A DNA stretch of 9,514 nucleotides from an uncultured Clostridia bacterium (GTDB lineage Bacteria; Bacillota; Clostridia; Oscillospirales; Acutalibacteraceae): the NCBI GenBank assembly GCA_946002045.1, contig CAMFYM010000051.1, positions 1-9,514 of the forward strand, in the 5' to 3' direction. Of this stretch, positions 1-7,524 are shown in pieces. The notes beneath the pieces are model-generated. The model did not search any database. It saw nothing but the letters and a program-made list of their open reading frames with translations, and was not told the origin of the DNA. Within the stretch, counting starts at the first letter, position 1. Each line of letters begins with the position of its first letter. Both the position numbers and the translations under genes were made by a program.

Positions 1-20
1 ATTATATATTATTATATATT
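1..20. repeat. AT-only 10-mer in two tandem copies
   Basis: The first 20 bases are two exact copies of ATTATATATT, followed by the similar TGATATTATT. The block is pure A/T and contains several TATATT/TATTAT strings resembling a -10 element. Any matching -35 would lie outside the window, so a promoter for the tyrA operon is possible but unproven. It could equally be ordinary AT-rich spacer or the end of an upstream gene. Confidence 0.5.
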
Positions 21-33
21 TGATATTATTTCT

Positions 34-40
34 GGAAGTG
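34..40 (+). promoter_or_regulatory. Ribosome binding site of tyrA, decides the ATG start
   Basis: GGAAGTG lies 6 nt upstream of the ATG at 47. A TTG at 20 is in frame and would add nine residues, but it has only A/T sequence upstream. The NAD-binding fold begins directly at the ATG (MNILIVGLGLIG), so 47 is the better start. Confidence 0.6.
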
Positions 41-46
41 CGACTA

Positions 47-874
47 ATGAATATTTTAATTGTCGGTCTTGGACTTATTGGTGCAAGTCTTGCAAAAGCA
101 ATAAAAAAGAATACAAATCATACAGTTTTCGGCTGGAACAGGACGCAGAGTGTAACTGCTCGTGCACTTGCCGACGGCGTTATTGATAAAACCGGTGATC
201 TTGAGGTAATTATCCCTCAGGCAGATGTAACGATTATCAATTTTTATCCACAGGCGATAGTCCCATTTATTAGAGAGCATAAGGATTTGTTCAAACAGGA
301 CAGTATTGTTACCGACTCCTGTGGTATTAAAACAAAAATCTGCAAGGAGCTTGAAAATGATGATTTCAATTTCTACTACATAGGTGGTCACCCTATGGCA
401 GGACGAGAGGTTAGTGGTTATGACAACTCACTGGCAACCTTGTTTGATAATGCATCATTTATTTGCACACCTTATGATAATACTCCAAAGGCTAAAACTG
501 ATACCTTGGTTTCACTGGCAGAGGAGATTGGCTTTGCACAAACGGTTGTTACTACACCGGAGCACCACGACGAAATGATTGCCTTTACTTCACAGATTGC
601 CCACGTACTTGCTTGTTCCTATGTTTTATCGCCACTTGCCCCTTATCACAGAGGTTTTTCTGCCGGCAGCTACAGAGATGTCAGCCGTGTTGCAAGGATA
701 AATGCTGATATGTGGACACAGCTTTTCCTTGATAATAAAAAAGCATTAACCCAGGAGATTGACGACCTGGTTTCCAATCTTCTTGTGTTCAAGGAAAGCA
801 TAGAAAAGGATGACGAAAAGACCCTGCACGATTTAATGGAAAAGGGCAATAAAATTAAGGAGGAAATCGGTTAA
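47..874 (+). CDS. tyrA: Prephenate dehydrogenase (TyrA), monofunctional
   Basis: Oxidatively decarboxylates prephenate to 4-hydroxyphenylpyruvate in the tyrosine branch; a cytosolic NAD(P)-dependent enzyme. From ATG 47 the protein has 275 residues. The N-terminal Rossmann motif GLGLIGASLA is at residues 7-16. Family active-site features are visible: GGHPMAG (113-119, His115), SQIAH (182-186, His186) and the arginine of DVSRVA (Arg214), matching His147, His217 and Arg250 of the Aquifex enzyme by motif. The loop that usually reads DxxSVK is DSCGIK here (90-95), with Gly93 at the serine position. There is no fused chorismate mutase and no C-terminal ACT domain, so allosteric control by tyrosine is not evident. 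The stop overlaps the aroB start by one base (TAATG). Arogenate use cannot be excluded from sequence. Confidence 0.93.
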   Translation: MNILIVGLGLIGASLAKAIKKNTNHTVFGWNRTQSVTARALADGVIDKTGDLEVIIPQADVTIINFYPQAIVPFIREHKDLFKQDSIVTDSCGIKTKICKELENDDFNFYYIGGHPMAGREVSGYDNSLATLFDNASFICTPYDNTPKAKTDTLVSLAEEIGFAQTVVTTPEHHDEMIAFTSQIAHVLACSYVLSPLAPYHRGFSAGSYRDVSRVARINADMWTQLFLDNKKALTQEIDDLVSNLLVFKESIEKDDEKTLHDLMEKGNKIKEEIG

Positions 875-1923
875 TGAAAAAGCTTACTGTCAATGTTCAG
901 GACAAGTATGATATATTGATTGACAAGGGCTTGATAAATAACGCCGGTGACCTTGTAAAAACTGTATTGCCGGGCAAAAGAATAATGCTTGTCAGTGATA
1001 CAAATGTTTATCCAATTTACGGAGAGCAGGTTAAGCACTCATTGGAAAATGCAGGCTTTCAGGTTTTCACTTATGTATTTACGGCAGGTGAGTCCTCAAA
1101 AAAGACCTCTGTTGTAATAGATATAGTTGAGCAAATGGCTGAAAATCAAATGACTCGCAGCGACGGCGTTGTTGCCTTAGGTGGTGGCGTTTGTGGTGAT
1201 ATGGCAGGCTTTGCCTCAGCAATATTCCTTAGAGGAGTAAAATTCGTTCAAATTCCCACCTCGTTATTAGCACAGGTTGATTCCTCTGTGGGTGGCAAAA
1301 CTGCTGTTGATTTGCCTCAGGGCAAAAATCTTTGTGGCGCATTTCATCAACCAAGCCTCGTTATTATTGATACAAATGTGCTTGATACATTAAGTCCTCA
1401 CTTTTTCAGCGACGGTATGGGCGAGGTTATTAAGTATGGCTGTATTAGGTCGGAAGAGCTTTTTGACCGTCTTGAGAAAGAGAACGCCAAGGATTTTATT
1501 GAAGATGTAATTTACCGTTGCCTTGATATAAAGCGAGTAATTGTAGAGAATGACGAAAAGGAAATGGGAGAAAGAGCACTTCTTAATTTTGGTCACACCT
1601 GTGGCCACGCAATAGAAAAGCTTTGGAGCTTTGAAAATATTACTCACGGACAGGCAGTAGGTATCGGTATGATTATGGCTGCACGATCAGGAGAAAATAT
1701 CGGCAAAACCGAAATAGGTACTGCCGACAGAATATCTAAATTACTTAAAAAATATGGCTTGCCTACTACCGACTCACACAGCATTAGTGAAATCGTTGAC
1801 GCTATGAGTGCAGATAAAAAAAGAACATCAACAGGAATAAAGCTTGTTTTGCTGAGCAAAATCGGAGAAGGCTTTGTTTATCCTGTTTTGGACGAAGAAA
1901 TCTCAAATGTATTTGGAGTTTAG
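874..1923 (+). CDS. aroB: 3-dehydroquinate synthase (AroB)
   Basis: Converts DAHP to 3-dehydroquinate, the second step of the shikimate pathway; a cytosolic enzyme needing NAD and a divalent metal. The protein has 349 residues, the usual length. The NAD-binding glycine motif GGGVCGDMAGF is at 103-113, and IPTSLLAQVDSSVGGKT at 127-143 is the family core. The metal ligands are evident: Glu184 in GEVIKYG, His241 in NFGHTCGHAIE and His258 in THGQAVGIG. An AAGGAGG site at 857-863, inside the end of tyrA, precedes the ATG by about 10 nt. That ATG shares its first base with the tyrA stop, which suggests translational coupling. The next gene, aroA, starts 3 nt after the stop. Confidence 0.97.
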   Translation: MKKLTVNVQDKYDILIDKGLINNAGDLVKTVLPGKRIMLVSDTNVYPIYGEQVKHSLENAGFQVFTYVFTAGESSKKTSVVIDIVEQMAENQMTRSDGVVALGGGVCGDMAGFASAIFLRGVKFVQIPTSLLAQVDSSVGGKTAVDLPQGKNLCGAFHQPSLVIIDTNVLDTLSPHFFSDGMGEVIKYGCIRSEELFDRLEKENAKDFIEDVIYRCLDIKRVIVENDEKEMGERALLNFGHTCGHAIEKLWSFENITHGQAVGIGMIMAARSGENIGKTEIGTADRISKLLKKYGLPTTDSHSISEIVDAMSADKKRTSTGIKLVLLSKIGEGFVYPVLDEEISNVFGV

Positions 1924-1926
1924 TTA

Positions 1927-3129
1927 ATGAGTCAGGTTAAAATTACAAAATCTGTTTTAATTGGTGAGGTAACTGCTCCACCCTCCAAATCAGCAGCGCA
2001 CAGGGCGTTAATTTGCTCCTTTCTTGCAGGTGGAGGTATGGTAGAGCCTATTATCGATTCAAACGATATGAAAGCAACTGTGGGTGTAATTAAGGCTCTC
2101 AAGAATAATGACACCACTCTTGACTGTATTGAAAGTGGCTCAACACTTCGTTTTATGATTCCCGTTGCAGCAGCAATGGGTAAGGATGTTACCTTTGTAG
2201 GTCAGGGCAGGTTGCCTGAAAGACCTATCGGCGAATATCTGGAGCTTTTACCAAAGCACAATGTTAAAATTAAAAGTGAAGGTGGATTGCCCTTAACTGT
2301 TTCCGGTCAGCTTAAAAACGGCAGCTTTGAAATATCGGGTGATGTAAGCAGTCAGTATGTTACCGGTCTTATTTTAGCATTATCAGTGCTTGAGGGGGAC
2401 AGCGCAGTTATTCTTACAACGCCACTTCAGTCAAAGCCTTATGTTGATATGACAATAAAGGTTATGAGGGATTACGGCGTTGATGTAACAGAAACCGATT
2501 TCGGCTATCTTATTCACGGTGGACAAAAATTTAAAAAAATGAATTATACTGTTGAGGGTGATTGGTCACAGGCAGCATTTTTCCTTGTAGCAGGTGCAAT
2601 CGGTGGCGATGTTACTGTTAACGGTCTTGATATGAATACTACCCAGGGCGATAAAGGAATACTTGATGTGCTTGAAGCCTTTGGTGCAGAAATTGAAGTT
2701 AATGACAACAGTGTAAGATGTATAAAAAGCACACTTACAGGCACAAAGGTTGACGCAACGGATATTCCTGATTTAGTGCCTATCATATCCGTTATGGCTG
2801 CTTTTTCTCAAGGCGAAACCGTTATTAAGGGTGCAGGACGATTGAGATTTAAGGAGTCGGACAGAATAAAGAGTGTTGCCGATAATTTAAGACTTATCGG
2901 AGTTGATGTTACCGAAACACAGGACGGTATGATTATTAAGTGCTCAAACAGCCTTTGTGCAAATAAATTAAAGGGATATAATGACCACAGGATTGTTATG
3001 GCGTTTTCGGTAGCAGGGCTGTTTCTTGAGGGGGAAACTGTTATTGATGACGCCCAAAGCATAAATAAATCATATCCTGATTTTTTTGAAGATTATAACA
3101 GAATTGGAGGGAAGGCAAATGTCATCTGA
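1927..3129 (+). CDS. aroA: 3-phosphoshikimate 1-carboxyvinyltransferase (EPSP synthase)
   Basis: Transfers the enolpyruvyl group of PEP to shikimate 3-phosphate. The protein has 400 residues, somewhat shorter than the 427 of E. coli. Substrate-binding motifs occur in order: PPSKSAAHRAL (18-28, with Lys21, Ser22 and Arg26), RLPERPIGE (95-103), SSQYVTG (141-147), IPDLVP with its catalytic Asp, RFKESDRI, YNDHRIVMAFS and KSYPDFF near the C terminus. The PEP/glyphosate-binding loop is atypical: E. coli has LGNAGTAMRP, whereas residues 67-76 read CIESGSTLRF. The glycine equivalent to Gly96 is kept (Gly71), but Asn94, Thr97 and Pro101 correspond to Glu, Ser and Phe. The gene therefore does not look like a class I enzyme. 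Its RBS is weak (GGAG at 1915-1918), so reinitiation from aroB is plausible. Confidence 0.96.
   Translation: MSQVKITKSVLIGEVTAPPSKSAAHRALICSFLAGGGMVEPIIDSNDMKATVGVIKALKNNDTTLDCIESGSTLRFMIPVAAAMGKDVTFVGQGRLPERPIGEYLELLPKHNVKIKSEGGLPLTVSGQLKNGSFEISGDVSSQYVTGLILALSVLEGDSAVILTTPLQSKPYVDMTIKVMRDYGVDVTETDFGYLIHGGQKFKKMNYTVEGDWSQAAFFLVAGAIGGDVTVNGLDMNTTQGDKGILDVLEAFGAEIEVNDNSVRCIKSTLTGTKVDATDIPDLVPIISVMAAFSQGETVIKGAGRLRFKESDRIKSVADNLRLIGVDVTETQDGMIIKCSNSLCANKLKGYNDHRIVMAFSVAGLFLEGETVIDDAQSINKSYPDFFEDYNRIGGKANVI
3106..3111 (+). promoter_or_regulatory. Ribosome binding site of aroC, inside aroA
   Basis: GGAGGG lies within the last codons of aroA, 7 nt before the ATG at 3119. This fixes the aroC start at 3119. 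A TTG at 3086 is in frame but would place 11 non-family residues ahead of the conserved N terminus. Confidence 0.75.
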
Positions 3130-4204
3130 ATTTGGTAAAAGTTTGAAGCTTTCAGTATTCGGCGAAAGCCATGGAGAAGCTATTGGCTGTGTAATTGACG
3201 GACTGCCTGCCGGCGTAAAGCTTGATATGGACAGGATTTATTTGGATATGTCAAGACGGGCACCGGGCAAGGATAAATCTGCCACTCCAAGACTTGAGAA
3301 GGATATACCTCATATTCTTTCCGGTGTTCTTAATAACACCACAACAGGTGCTCCTTTGGCAATGATTATTGAGAATACAAATACACAAAGTGGAGATTAT
3401 TCAAATCTTATGAGTCTGCCAAGGCCATCACACAGCGATTATCCTGCTTATGTTAAATATAGTGGATTTAACGATGTTAGAGGTGGTGGACACTTTAGTG
3501 GCAGGTTAACTGCTCCTATTGTATTTGCCGGTGCAGTTGCCAAGCAAGTCCTTGCACAAAAGGGTATTACCATTGGTGCTCATATTTCAAAAATAGGCAG
3601 TGTATCAGATATTCCTTTTGATATGAATGATGTTTCCTGTGATACTCTTGCAGAGCTTTCATCAACCTCTTTTTCAACAATTTCTAATGATGCCAACAAG
3701 AAAATGAGAGATGAGATTGAAAAAGCAAGAATGAATCAAGACAGCGTCGGTGGAGAGGTTGAGTGTGCTGCAATAGGACTTCCTGTGGGAGTTGGAGCAA
3801 ATATCTTTTCAACAGTTGAAAGTCACTTGGCGTCAATGCTTTTTGCCATTCCTGCTGTTAAGGGAGTAGAGTTTGGCGTGGGCTTTGATTTTGCCGGTAT
3901 GAACGGCTCACAGGCAAATGACCAATATTGTGTTAAAAACGGCAATATTGCCTTAAAAACAAATAACAACGGTGGTGTGTTAGGTGGTATGACCACAGGC
4001 GCGCCACTGATATTAAGAGTGGCAATTAAGCCAACACCTTCTATATCACAACCACAGCACAGCGTAAATCTTCAAACAATGGAGGAGGAGACCCTTGTGA
4101 TTAAAGGTCGCCATGACCCTTGCATTGTACCAAGGGCTGTACCGGTTGTTGAGGGCGTGGTTGCGTTTGCACTTCTCGATTTAATAATGCAAGAAAATAA
4201 ATAA
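3119..4204 (+). CDS. aroC: Chorismate synthase (AroC)
   Basis: Makes chorismate from EPSP by 1,4-trans elimination of phosphate; requires reduced FMN. From ATG 3119 the protein has 361 residues, normal for the bacterial enzyme. Family signatures are present: GESHGEAIG near residues 15-23 with its catalytic histidine, RRAPGKDKSATPRLEKD near 47-63, RPSHSDYPAYVKY, the FMN-binding segment DVRGGGHFSGRLTA, and GRHDPCIVPRAVPVVE close to the C terminus. Its start overlaps the 3' end of aroA by 11 nt, pointing to coupled translation. No separate flavin reductase domain is present, so it is the monofunctional type and would need an outside source of reduced FMN. Confidence 0.97.
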   Translation: MSSEFGKSLKLSVFGESHGEAIGCVIDGLPAGVKLDMDRIYLDMSRRAPGKDKSATPRLEKDIPHILSGVLNNTTTGAPLAMIIENTNTQSGDYSNLMSLPRPSHSDYPAYVKYSGFNDVRGGGHFSGRLTAPIVFAGAVAKQVLAQKGITIGAHISKIGSVSDIPFDMNDVSCDTLAELSSTSFSTISNDANKKMRDEIEKARMNQDSVGGEVECAAIGLPVGVGANIFSTVESHLASMLFAIPAVKGVEFGVGFDFAGMNGSQANDQYCVKNGNIALKTNNNGGVLGGMTTGAPLILRVAIKPTPSISQPQHSVNLQTMEEETLVIKGRHDPCIVPRAVPVVEGVVAFALLDLIMQENK

Positions 4205-4219
4205 GGAACAGCATAACAA

Positions 4220-5353
4220 ATGGATTTATTAGACCTTAGAAAAGAAATTGATGATATTGACAAGCAACTAATTCCTCTTTTACTTAAAAGAATGGGAGTT
4301 TCCCAAAGGGTTGCACAGTATAAGGTTGAAAACTCAATACCCGTGCTTAATTCAAAAAGAGAGCAGGAAATTCTGGACAATGTTGCAGCACAGTGTGGAG
4401 AACATGCAGACGCTATAAAGACGGTGTTTTCTGCCACAATGGACGCCTCGAGAGCCTTACAGCATAAGATTATAGGTGGAGGTAAAGAGCTTCGTGACGC
4501 TGTAACAGAGGCAATGACAGATGATAAGCTAACTGCTTGTGGTCAGCCGGTTGCCTGTCAGGGTGTTGAGGGAGCATACAGTGGAGTTACTGCCAACAAA
4601 TTATTCCCCGATTCGCCTGTTAAGTTTTACAAGCAGTTTGAGGATGTGTTTGAGGCAGTAAACAAGGGAGATGCAAGATTTGGTGTTATCCCTGTTGAAA
4701 ACTCAACGGCAGGCTCTGTTCACGAGTCATATGACCTTATAATGAAATACAGATTTTATGTTGTTGGTGCATATGATTTGAAGATTGAGCATTGCCTCTG
4801 TGCAAGGGAGGATACAAAATACGAGGATATTGTTGATGTATATTCTCATCCCCAAGCACTTTCACAATGCAATAATTTTTTAAAGAATTTTGATTTTACA
4901 GGTATAAACTTTACAAATACGGCAGCAGCAGCGAAATATGTGGCTGAAAGTGACAAAAATAATATTGGTGTTATCTGCTCTGATTTGGCTGCCAAGGAGT
5001 ATGGCTTAAAAATTTTGAAGCGAAACATTCAAAACACGAATAATAATAAAACAAGATTCATTGTAATATCAAAGGAGCTTCTTATTAACAAGGATGCAGA
5101 CAAAATTTCCCTTATTTTCTCTGCACCTCACACAACAGGCTCCCTGTATAGAGTTTTAGGCAGATTTTCAATGGCAGGGCTCAGCCTTACAAAAATTGAG
5201 TCAAGACCTATTGAAAACGAGGATTTTAATTATCACTTTTATGTTGATGTAATGGGCTCTGTTAGGGACGAATCAACTCTTGATTTAGTATGTGCTCTTT
5301 CTGACGAATTGCCTGAATTTGAATTTTTAGGCAATTATTATGAATATATATAA
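4220..5353 (+). CDS. pheA: Bifunctional chorismate mutase / prephenate dehydratase (P-protein) with ACT domain
   Basis: Rearranges chorismate to prephenate, then dehydrates and decarboxylates it to phenylpyruvate for phenylalanine. The protein has 377 residues. An AroQ-type all-helical chorismate mutase spans about 1-90; Arg7, Arg24, Lys35, Arg47 and Glu48 match E. coli Arg11, Arg28, Lys39, Arg51 and Glu52 with a constant offset of four. The dehydratase domain spans about 112-282, with VEGAYSG (116-122), IPVENS (157-162) and the catalytic TRF (278-280). A C-terminal ACT domain spans about 296-376 and carries the ESRP motif (327-330) linked to phenylalanine feedback. The usual GALV motif reads GSLY here (307-310). 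The start ATG follows AAGGAA at 4203-4208. A 15-nt gap separates it from aroC. Confidence 0.96.
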   Translation: MDLLDLRKEIDDIDKQLIPLLLKRMGVSQRVAQYKVENSIPVLNSKREQEILDNVAAQCGEHADAIKTVFSATMDASRALQHKIIGGGKELRDAVTEAMTDDKLTACGQPVACQGVEGAYSGVTANKLFPDSPVKFYKQFEDVFEAVNKGDARFGVIPVENSTAGSVHESYDLIMKYRFYVVGAYDLKIEHCLCAREDTKYEDIVDVYSHPQALSQCNNFLKNFDFTGINFTNTAAAAKYVAESDKNNIGVICSDLAAKEYGLKILKRNIQNTNNNKTRFIVISKELLINKDADKISLIFSAPHTTGSLYRVLGRFSMAGLSLTKIESRPIENEDFNYHFYVDVMGSVRDESTLDLVCALSDELPEFEFLGNYYEYI

Positions 5354-5378
5354 TTAAAGATAATTTGGGGATGACTTT

Positions 5379-6149
5379 GTGAAACAGCAAAAACGCCATC
5401 AAACAAATTTAATATCGCTAATCATTGTGCTTGTTACTGTGGGATTGCTGATATTTTTATCTATTGTGCTTTACAATCACGCAAAGCTTGAGGTTAGGTT
5501 TGACACCCTAATAAGCTGGCTAAGGCAGGTTGATGATGCAATAGTAAAGCTTGATTCCAACGCTCAAATAATTCTTTGTATTTTTGCACTTTATATTGCC
5601 AAATGTCAGCTGCCTATACCAATGGGATTTCTTTGTGTTATTTCAGGTATTGTGTTCCCGATTACTCAGGCTGTGATTATCAACCTTGTATTTTGCATAT
5701 TTTTCTTTTCGGTAAAATATGTTGAGGGACAGTTTATCGGTGGTGGATGGACCGGTATGATTCTCGGCATTAAGCAGCTGCATTTTGTTAGGGATTGGAT
5801 TCAGTTTAAGGGTACAGGTAATCCCTATGTGCTATTTGTTTCAAGGCTTGTTCCGTCAATCCCTCTTGGTATGGTATCAAAGTATTACGGCTCAATGAGA
5901 TATGATTTTGTTTATTATACCTTCTTAAGTATTCTGGGCTTTGCACCGAGATTGTTTATTTATACAAAAATCGGTTCGGCAATATTCAATCCTTTCTCAG
6001 TTCAGTTTATTGTGCTGATTATGATAATAGTTGCATTTACAGGAGTGTCTGTAATTACCTTTAATGTATTTTACGGAATTAAATCTAAGCAAATGAATCA
6101 GACCCTTTTGATTTATTCCGAGAGAGAGAAATATAAAATAGTTTTATAA
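5379..6149 (+). CDS. TVP38/TMEM64 (VTT domain) family membrane protein
   Basis: An integral membrane protein of 256 residues. It has an N-terminal hydrophobic segment (about 11-32) and further segments at about 63-87, 89-112, 148-165, 176-196 and 206-232. The VTT-type core is FVSRLVPSIPLGMVSKYYGS (153-172), with the characteristic Arg and prolines followed by YYG, and a second part near 183-199 (FAPRLFIYTKIG). Members of this superfamily, including DedA proteins, have been linked to lipid scrambling or polyprenyl-phosphate handling, but the TVP38 branch in Firmicutes is poorly defined. The start is GTG with GGGG at 5367-5370; an in-frame stop at 5361-5363 rules out upstream starts. It lies 25 nt after pheA and 11 nt before the GHMP kinase gene, apparently in the same transcript. 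A role in aromatic amino acid handling is not shown. Confidence 0.82.
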   Translation: MKQQKRHQTNLISLIIVLVTVGLLIFLSIVLYNHAKLEVRFDTLISWLRQVDDAIVKLDSNAQIILCIFALYIAKCQLPIPMGFLCVISGIVFPITQAVIINLVFCIFFFSVKYVEGQFIGGGWTGMILGIKQLHFVRDWIQFKGTGNPYVLFVSRLVPSIPLGMVSKYYGSMRYDFVYYTFLSILGFAPRLFIYTKIGSAIFNPFSVQFIVLIMIIVAFTGVSVITFNVFYGIKSKQMNQTLLIYSEREKYKIVL

Positions 6150-6160
6150 GGAGAACAAAT

Positions 6161-7441
6161 ATGAAACCAAGTGAACTCATTAAAATGATTAAAAACGGTG
6201 ATGCCGATAGTGCTATGAAGGCAGTGTATGTTAACGACTCTGCCGTTGAAGTACAAAAGCCCCGTTACATAAAAACTATTGAAAAATTCATTGAGCTTTT
6301 CGGTGATGACAGAGATGTTCTTGTTCTCAGTGCTCCCGGAAGAACAGAGATTTGTGGCAATCACACCGACCACAATAACGGCAAGGTTTTGGCTGCATCA
6401 ATTAACCTTGACGCCATTGCAATTGCTGCAAAAAACGACTCCTGTATTATTCACGAAAAATCAGAGGGTCACTCAATGAATACTGTTGATATTTCCGATC
6501 TTACACCAAGCAAGGAGAATTACGGTAAATCCTCATCAATGATAAAGGGTGTTGCAGCAGGTCTTAAGAATAACGGCTATCAGGTTGGTGGCTTTGACGC
6601 CTGCACCACAAGTGATGTTATGGGTGGTTCAGGTCTTTCGTCATCAGCTGCATTTGAGGTGCTTTTGGGTACAGTATTTTCACACCTTTTTAATGACGGT
6701 AAGGTAGATGCAGTTACTATTGCAAAGGTGGCACAATATAGCGAAAATGCTTTCTTTGGCAAGCCATCGGGACTTCTTGATCAAATGGCATCCTCTGTTG
6801 GCACATTTGTTACTATTGATTTTGAGAGCACTGAAAATCCTGTTATAAAAAAGGTTGACTACGATTTTGCTAAATCAGGATATAGCCTTTGCATTGTTGA
6901 TACTCACGGTAATCATAGCGATTTGACCGACGATTATGCTGCTGTAAGAGGCGAAATGGAGGCTGTTGCACAGGCTATGGGCAAAAGTGTTCTTCGTGAA
7001 ATCAGCGAGTCTGATTTTTACAACGCAGTGCCTGAGCTTGTTAAAAAGGTTAATGACCGTGCAATCCTTCGTGCAAGTCATTTTTATAACGAAAACAAAA
7101 GAGTTGAAAGGGCAATAGACGCTCTTGAAAGTAATGATTTTGAAGCATTTAAGGCGATTATCAATGACTCAGGCTTGTCATCATATATGTATAATCAAAA
7201 TGTATATACCACTAATAATCCAACACAGCAAAAGCTTTCACTTGCTCTTTGCATTAGCCAGCACATACTTGAGGGCAAGGGTGCATGGAGAGTTCACGGT
7301 GGTGGCTTTGCAGGTACAATTCAGGCGTTTGTTCCTGCCGAATGTCTTGATGAATACAAAAAAACCATGGATGCAGTATTTGGCGAAGGTTCATGCTATG
7401 TGTTGATAATCAGACCGGTTGGCGGTACAAGAGTTATTTAA
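6161..7441 (+). CDS. Galactokinase-family GHMP kinase, substrate uncertain
   Basis: An ATP-dependent small-molecule kinase of the GHMP superfamily, 426 residues, somewhat longer than typical galactokinases. The galactokinase-style signature is at 58-74 (APGRTEICGNHTDHNNG), the ATP loop GGSGLSSSAA at 155-164, the catalytic-base segment SGLLDQMASSVG at 203-214 with Asp207, and motif 3 HGGGFAGT at 379-386. The catalytic Arg is Arg61. True galactokinases read GEHTDY, where the Glu contacts the sugar; here the same positions are GNHTDH, so a sugar contact is changed. Many Firmicute proteins of this type are labelled galactokinase, but no other Leloir gene (galT, galE) is visible. A strong AAGGAG (6148-6153) overlaps the stop of the preceding gene, 7 nt from the ATG. 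It is unlikely to be a shikimate kinase, because it carries the galactokinase signature. Confidence 0.8.
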   Translation: MKPSELIKMIKNGDADSAMKAVYVNDSAVEVQKPRYIKTIEKFIELFGDDRDVLVLSAPGRTEICGNHTDHNNGKVLAASINLDAIAIAAKNDSCIIHEKSEGHSMNTVDISDLTPSKENYGKSSSMIKGVAAGLKNNGYQVGGFDACTTSDVMGGSGLSSSAAFEVLLGTVFSHLFNDGKVDAVTIAKVAQYSENAFFGKPSGLLDQMASSVGTFVTIDFESTENPVIKKVDYDFAKSGYSLCIVDTHGNHSDLTDDYAAVRGEMEAVAQAMGKSVLREISESDFYNAVPELVKKVNDRAILRASHFYNENKRVERAIDALESNDFEAFKAIINDSGLSSYMYNQNVYTTNNPTQQKLSLALCISQHILEGKGAWRVHGGGFAGTIQAFVPAECLDEYKKTMDAVFGEGSCYVLIIRPVGGTRVI

Positions 7442-7474
7442 GGATTAACGAGTATTTTAACACAGCATAGCGAA

Positions 7475-7506
7475 AAATCCGTCAATAAAAAAACTTATTC
7501 GGATTT
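7475..7506 (+). promoter_or_regulatory. Imperfect hairpin in the gap before the lipid kinase gene
   Basis: AAATCCG (7475-7481) pairs with CGGATTT (7500-7506), and AATAA (7484-7488) pairs with TTATT (7495-7499). This leaves a 6-nt loop and a 2-nt bulge. No T run follows, so it is a weak candidate terminator. It sits just 5' of the Shine-Dalgarno sequence (7511-7517) and may simply be leader structure or transcript-end processing signal. The rest of the 83-nt gap shows no clear promoter. Confidence 0.35.
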
Positions 7507-7524
7507 ATTAAGGGGAGAAATAAA

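Larger units (their letters stand above)
47..7441 (+). other. Probable operon tyrA-aroB-aroA-aroC-pheA-VTT-GHMP kinase
   Basis: Seven genes lie on one strand with junctions of -1, +3, -11, +15, +25 and +11 nt and no terminator-like hairpin between them. This supports a single transcript, although a promoter inside a coding region would not be visible. The transcript start is upstream of the window or in its first bases. No T-box, attenuator or riboswitch can be seen because only 46 nt precede tyrA. Confidence 0.65.

Noticed and set aside
20..46. N-terminal extension of TyrA from TTG at 20
   Set aside because: It adds nine residues before the dinucleotide-binding motif and has no RBS; ATG 47 has GGAAGTG at a good distance.
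1390..1859. Minus-strand open frames inside aroB, and similar ones within aroA, aroC, pheA and the kinase gene
   Set aside because: They lie opposite strongly supported genes, carry no recognisable motifs and reflect codon bias of the coding strand.
3086..3118. N-terminal extension of chorismate synthase from TTG at 3086
   Set aside because: The extension is aroA coding sequence in another frame and contains the RBS of the real ATG at 3119.
6161..7441. GHMP-type shikimate kinase filling the missing pathway step
   Set aside because: Attractive by context, since archaeal shikimate kinases are GHMP enzymes, but the signature at 58-74 and the overall length are galactokinase-like.
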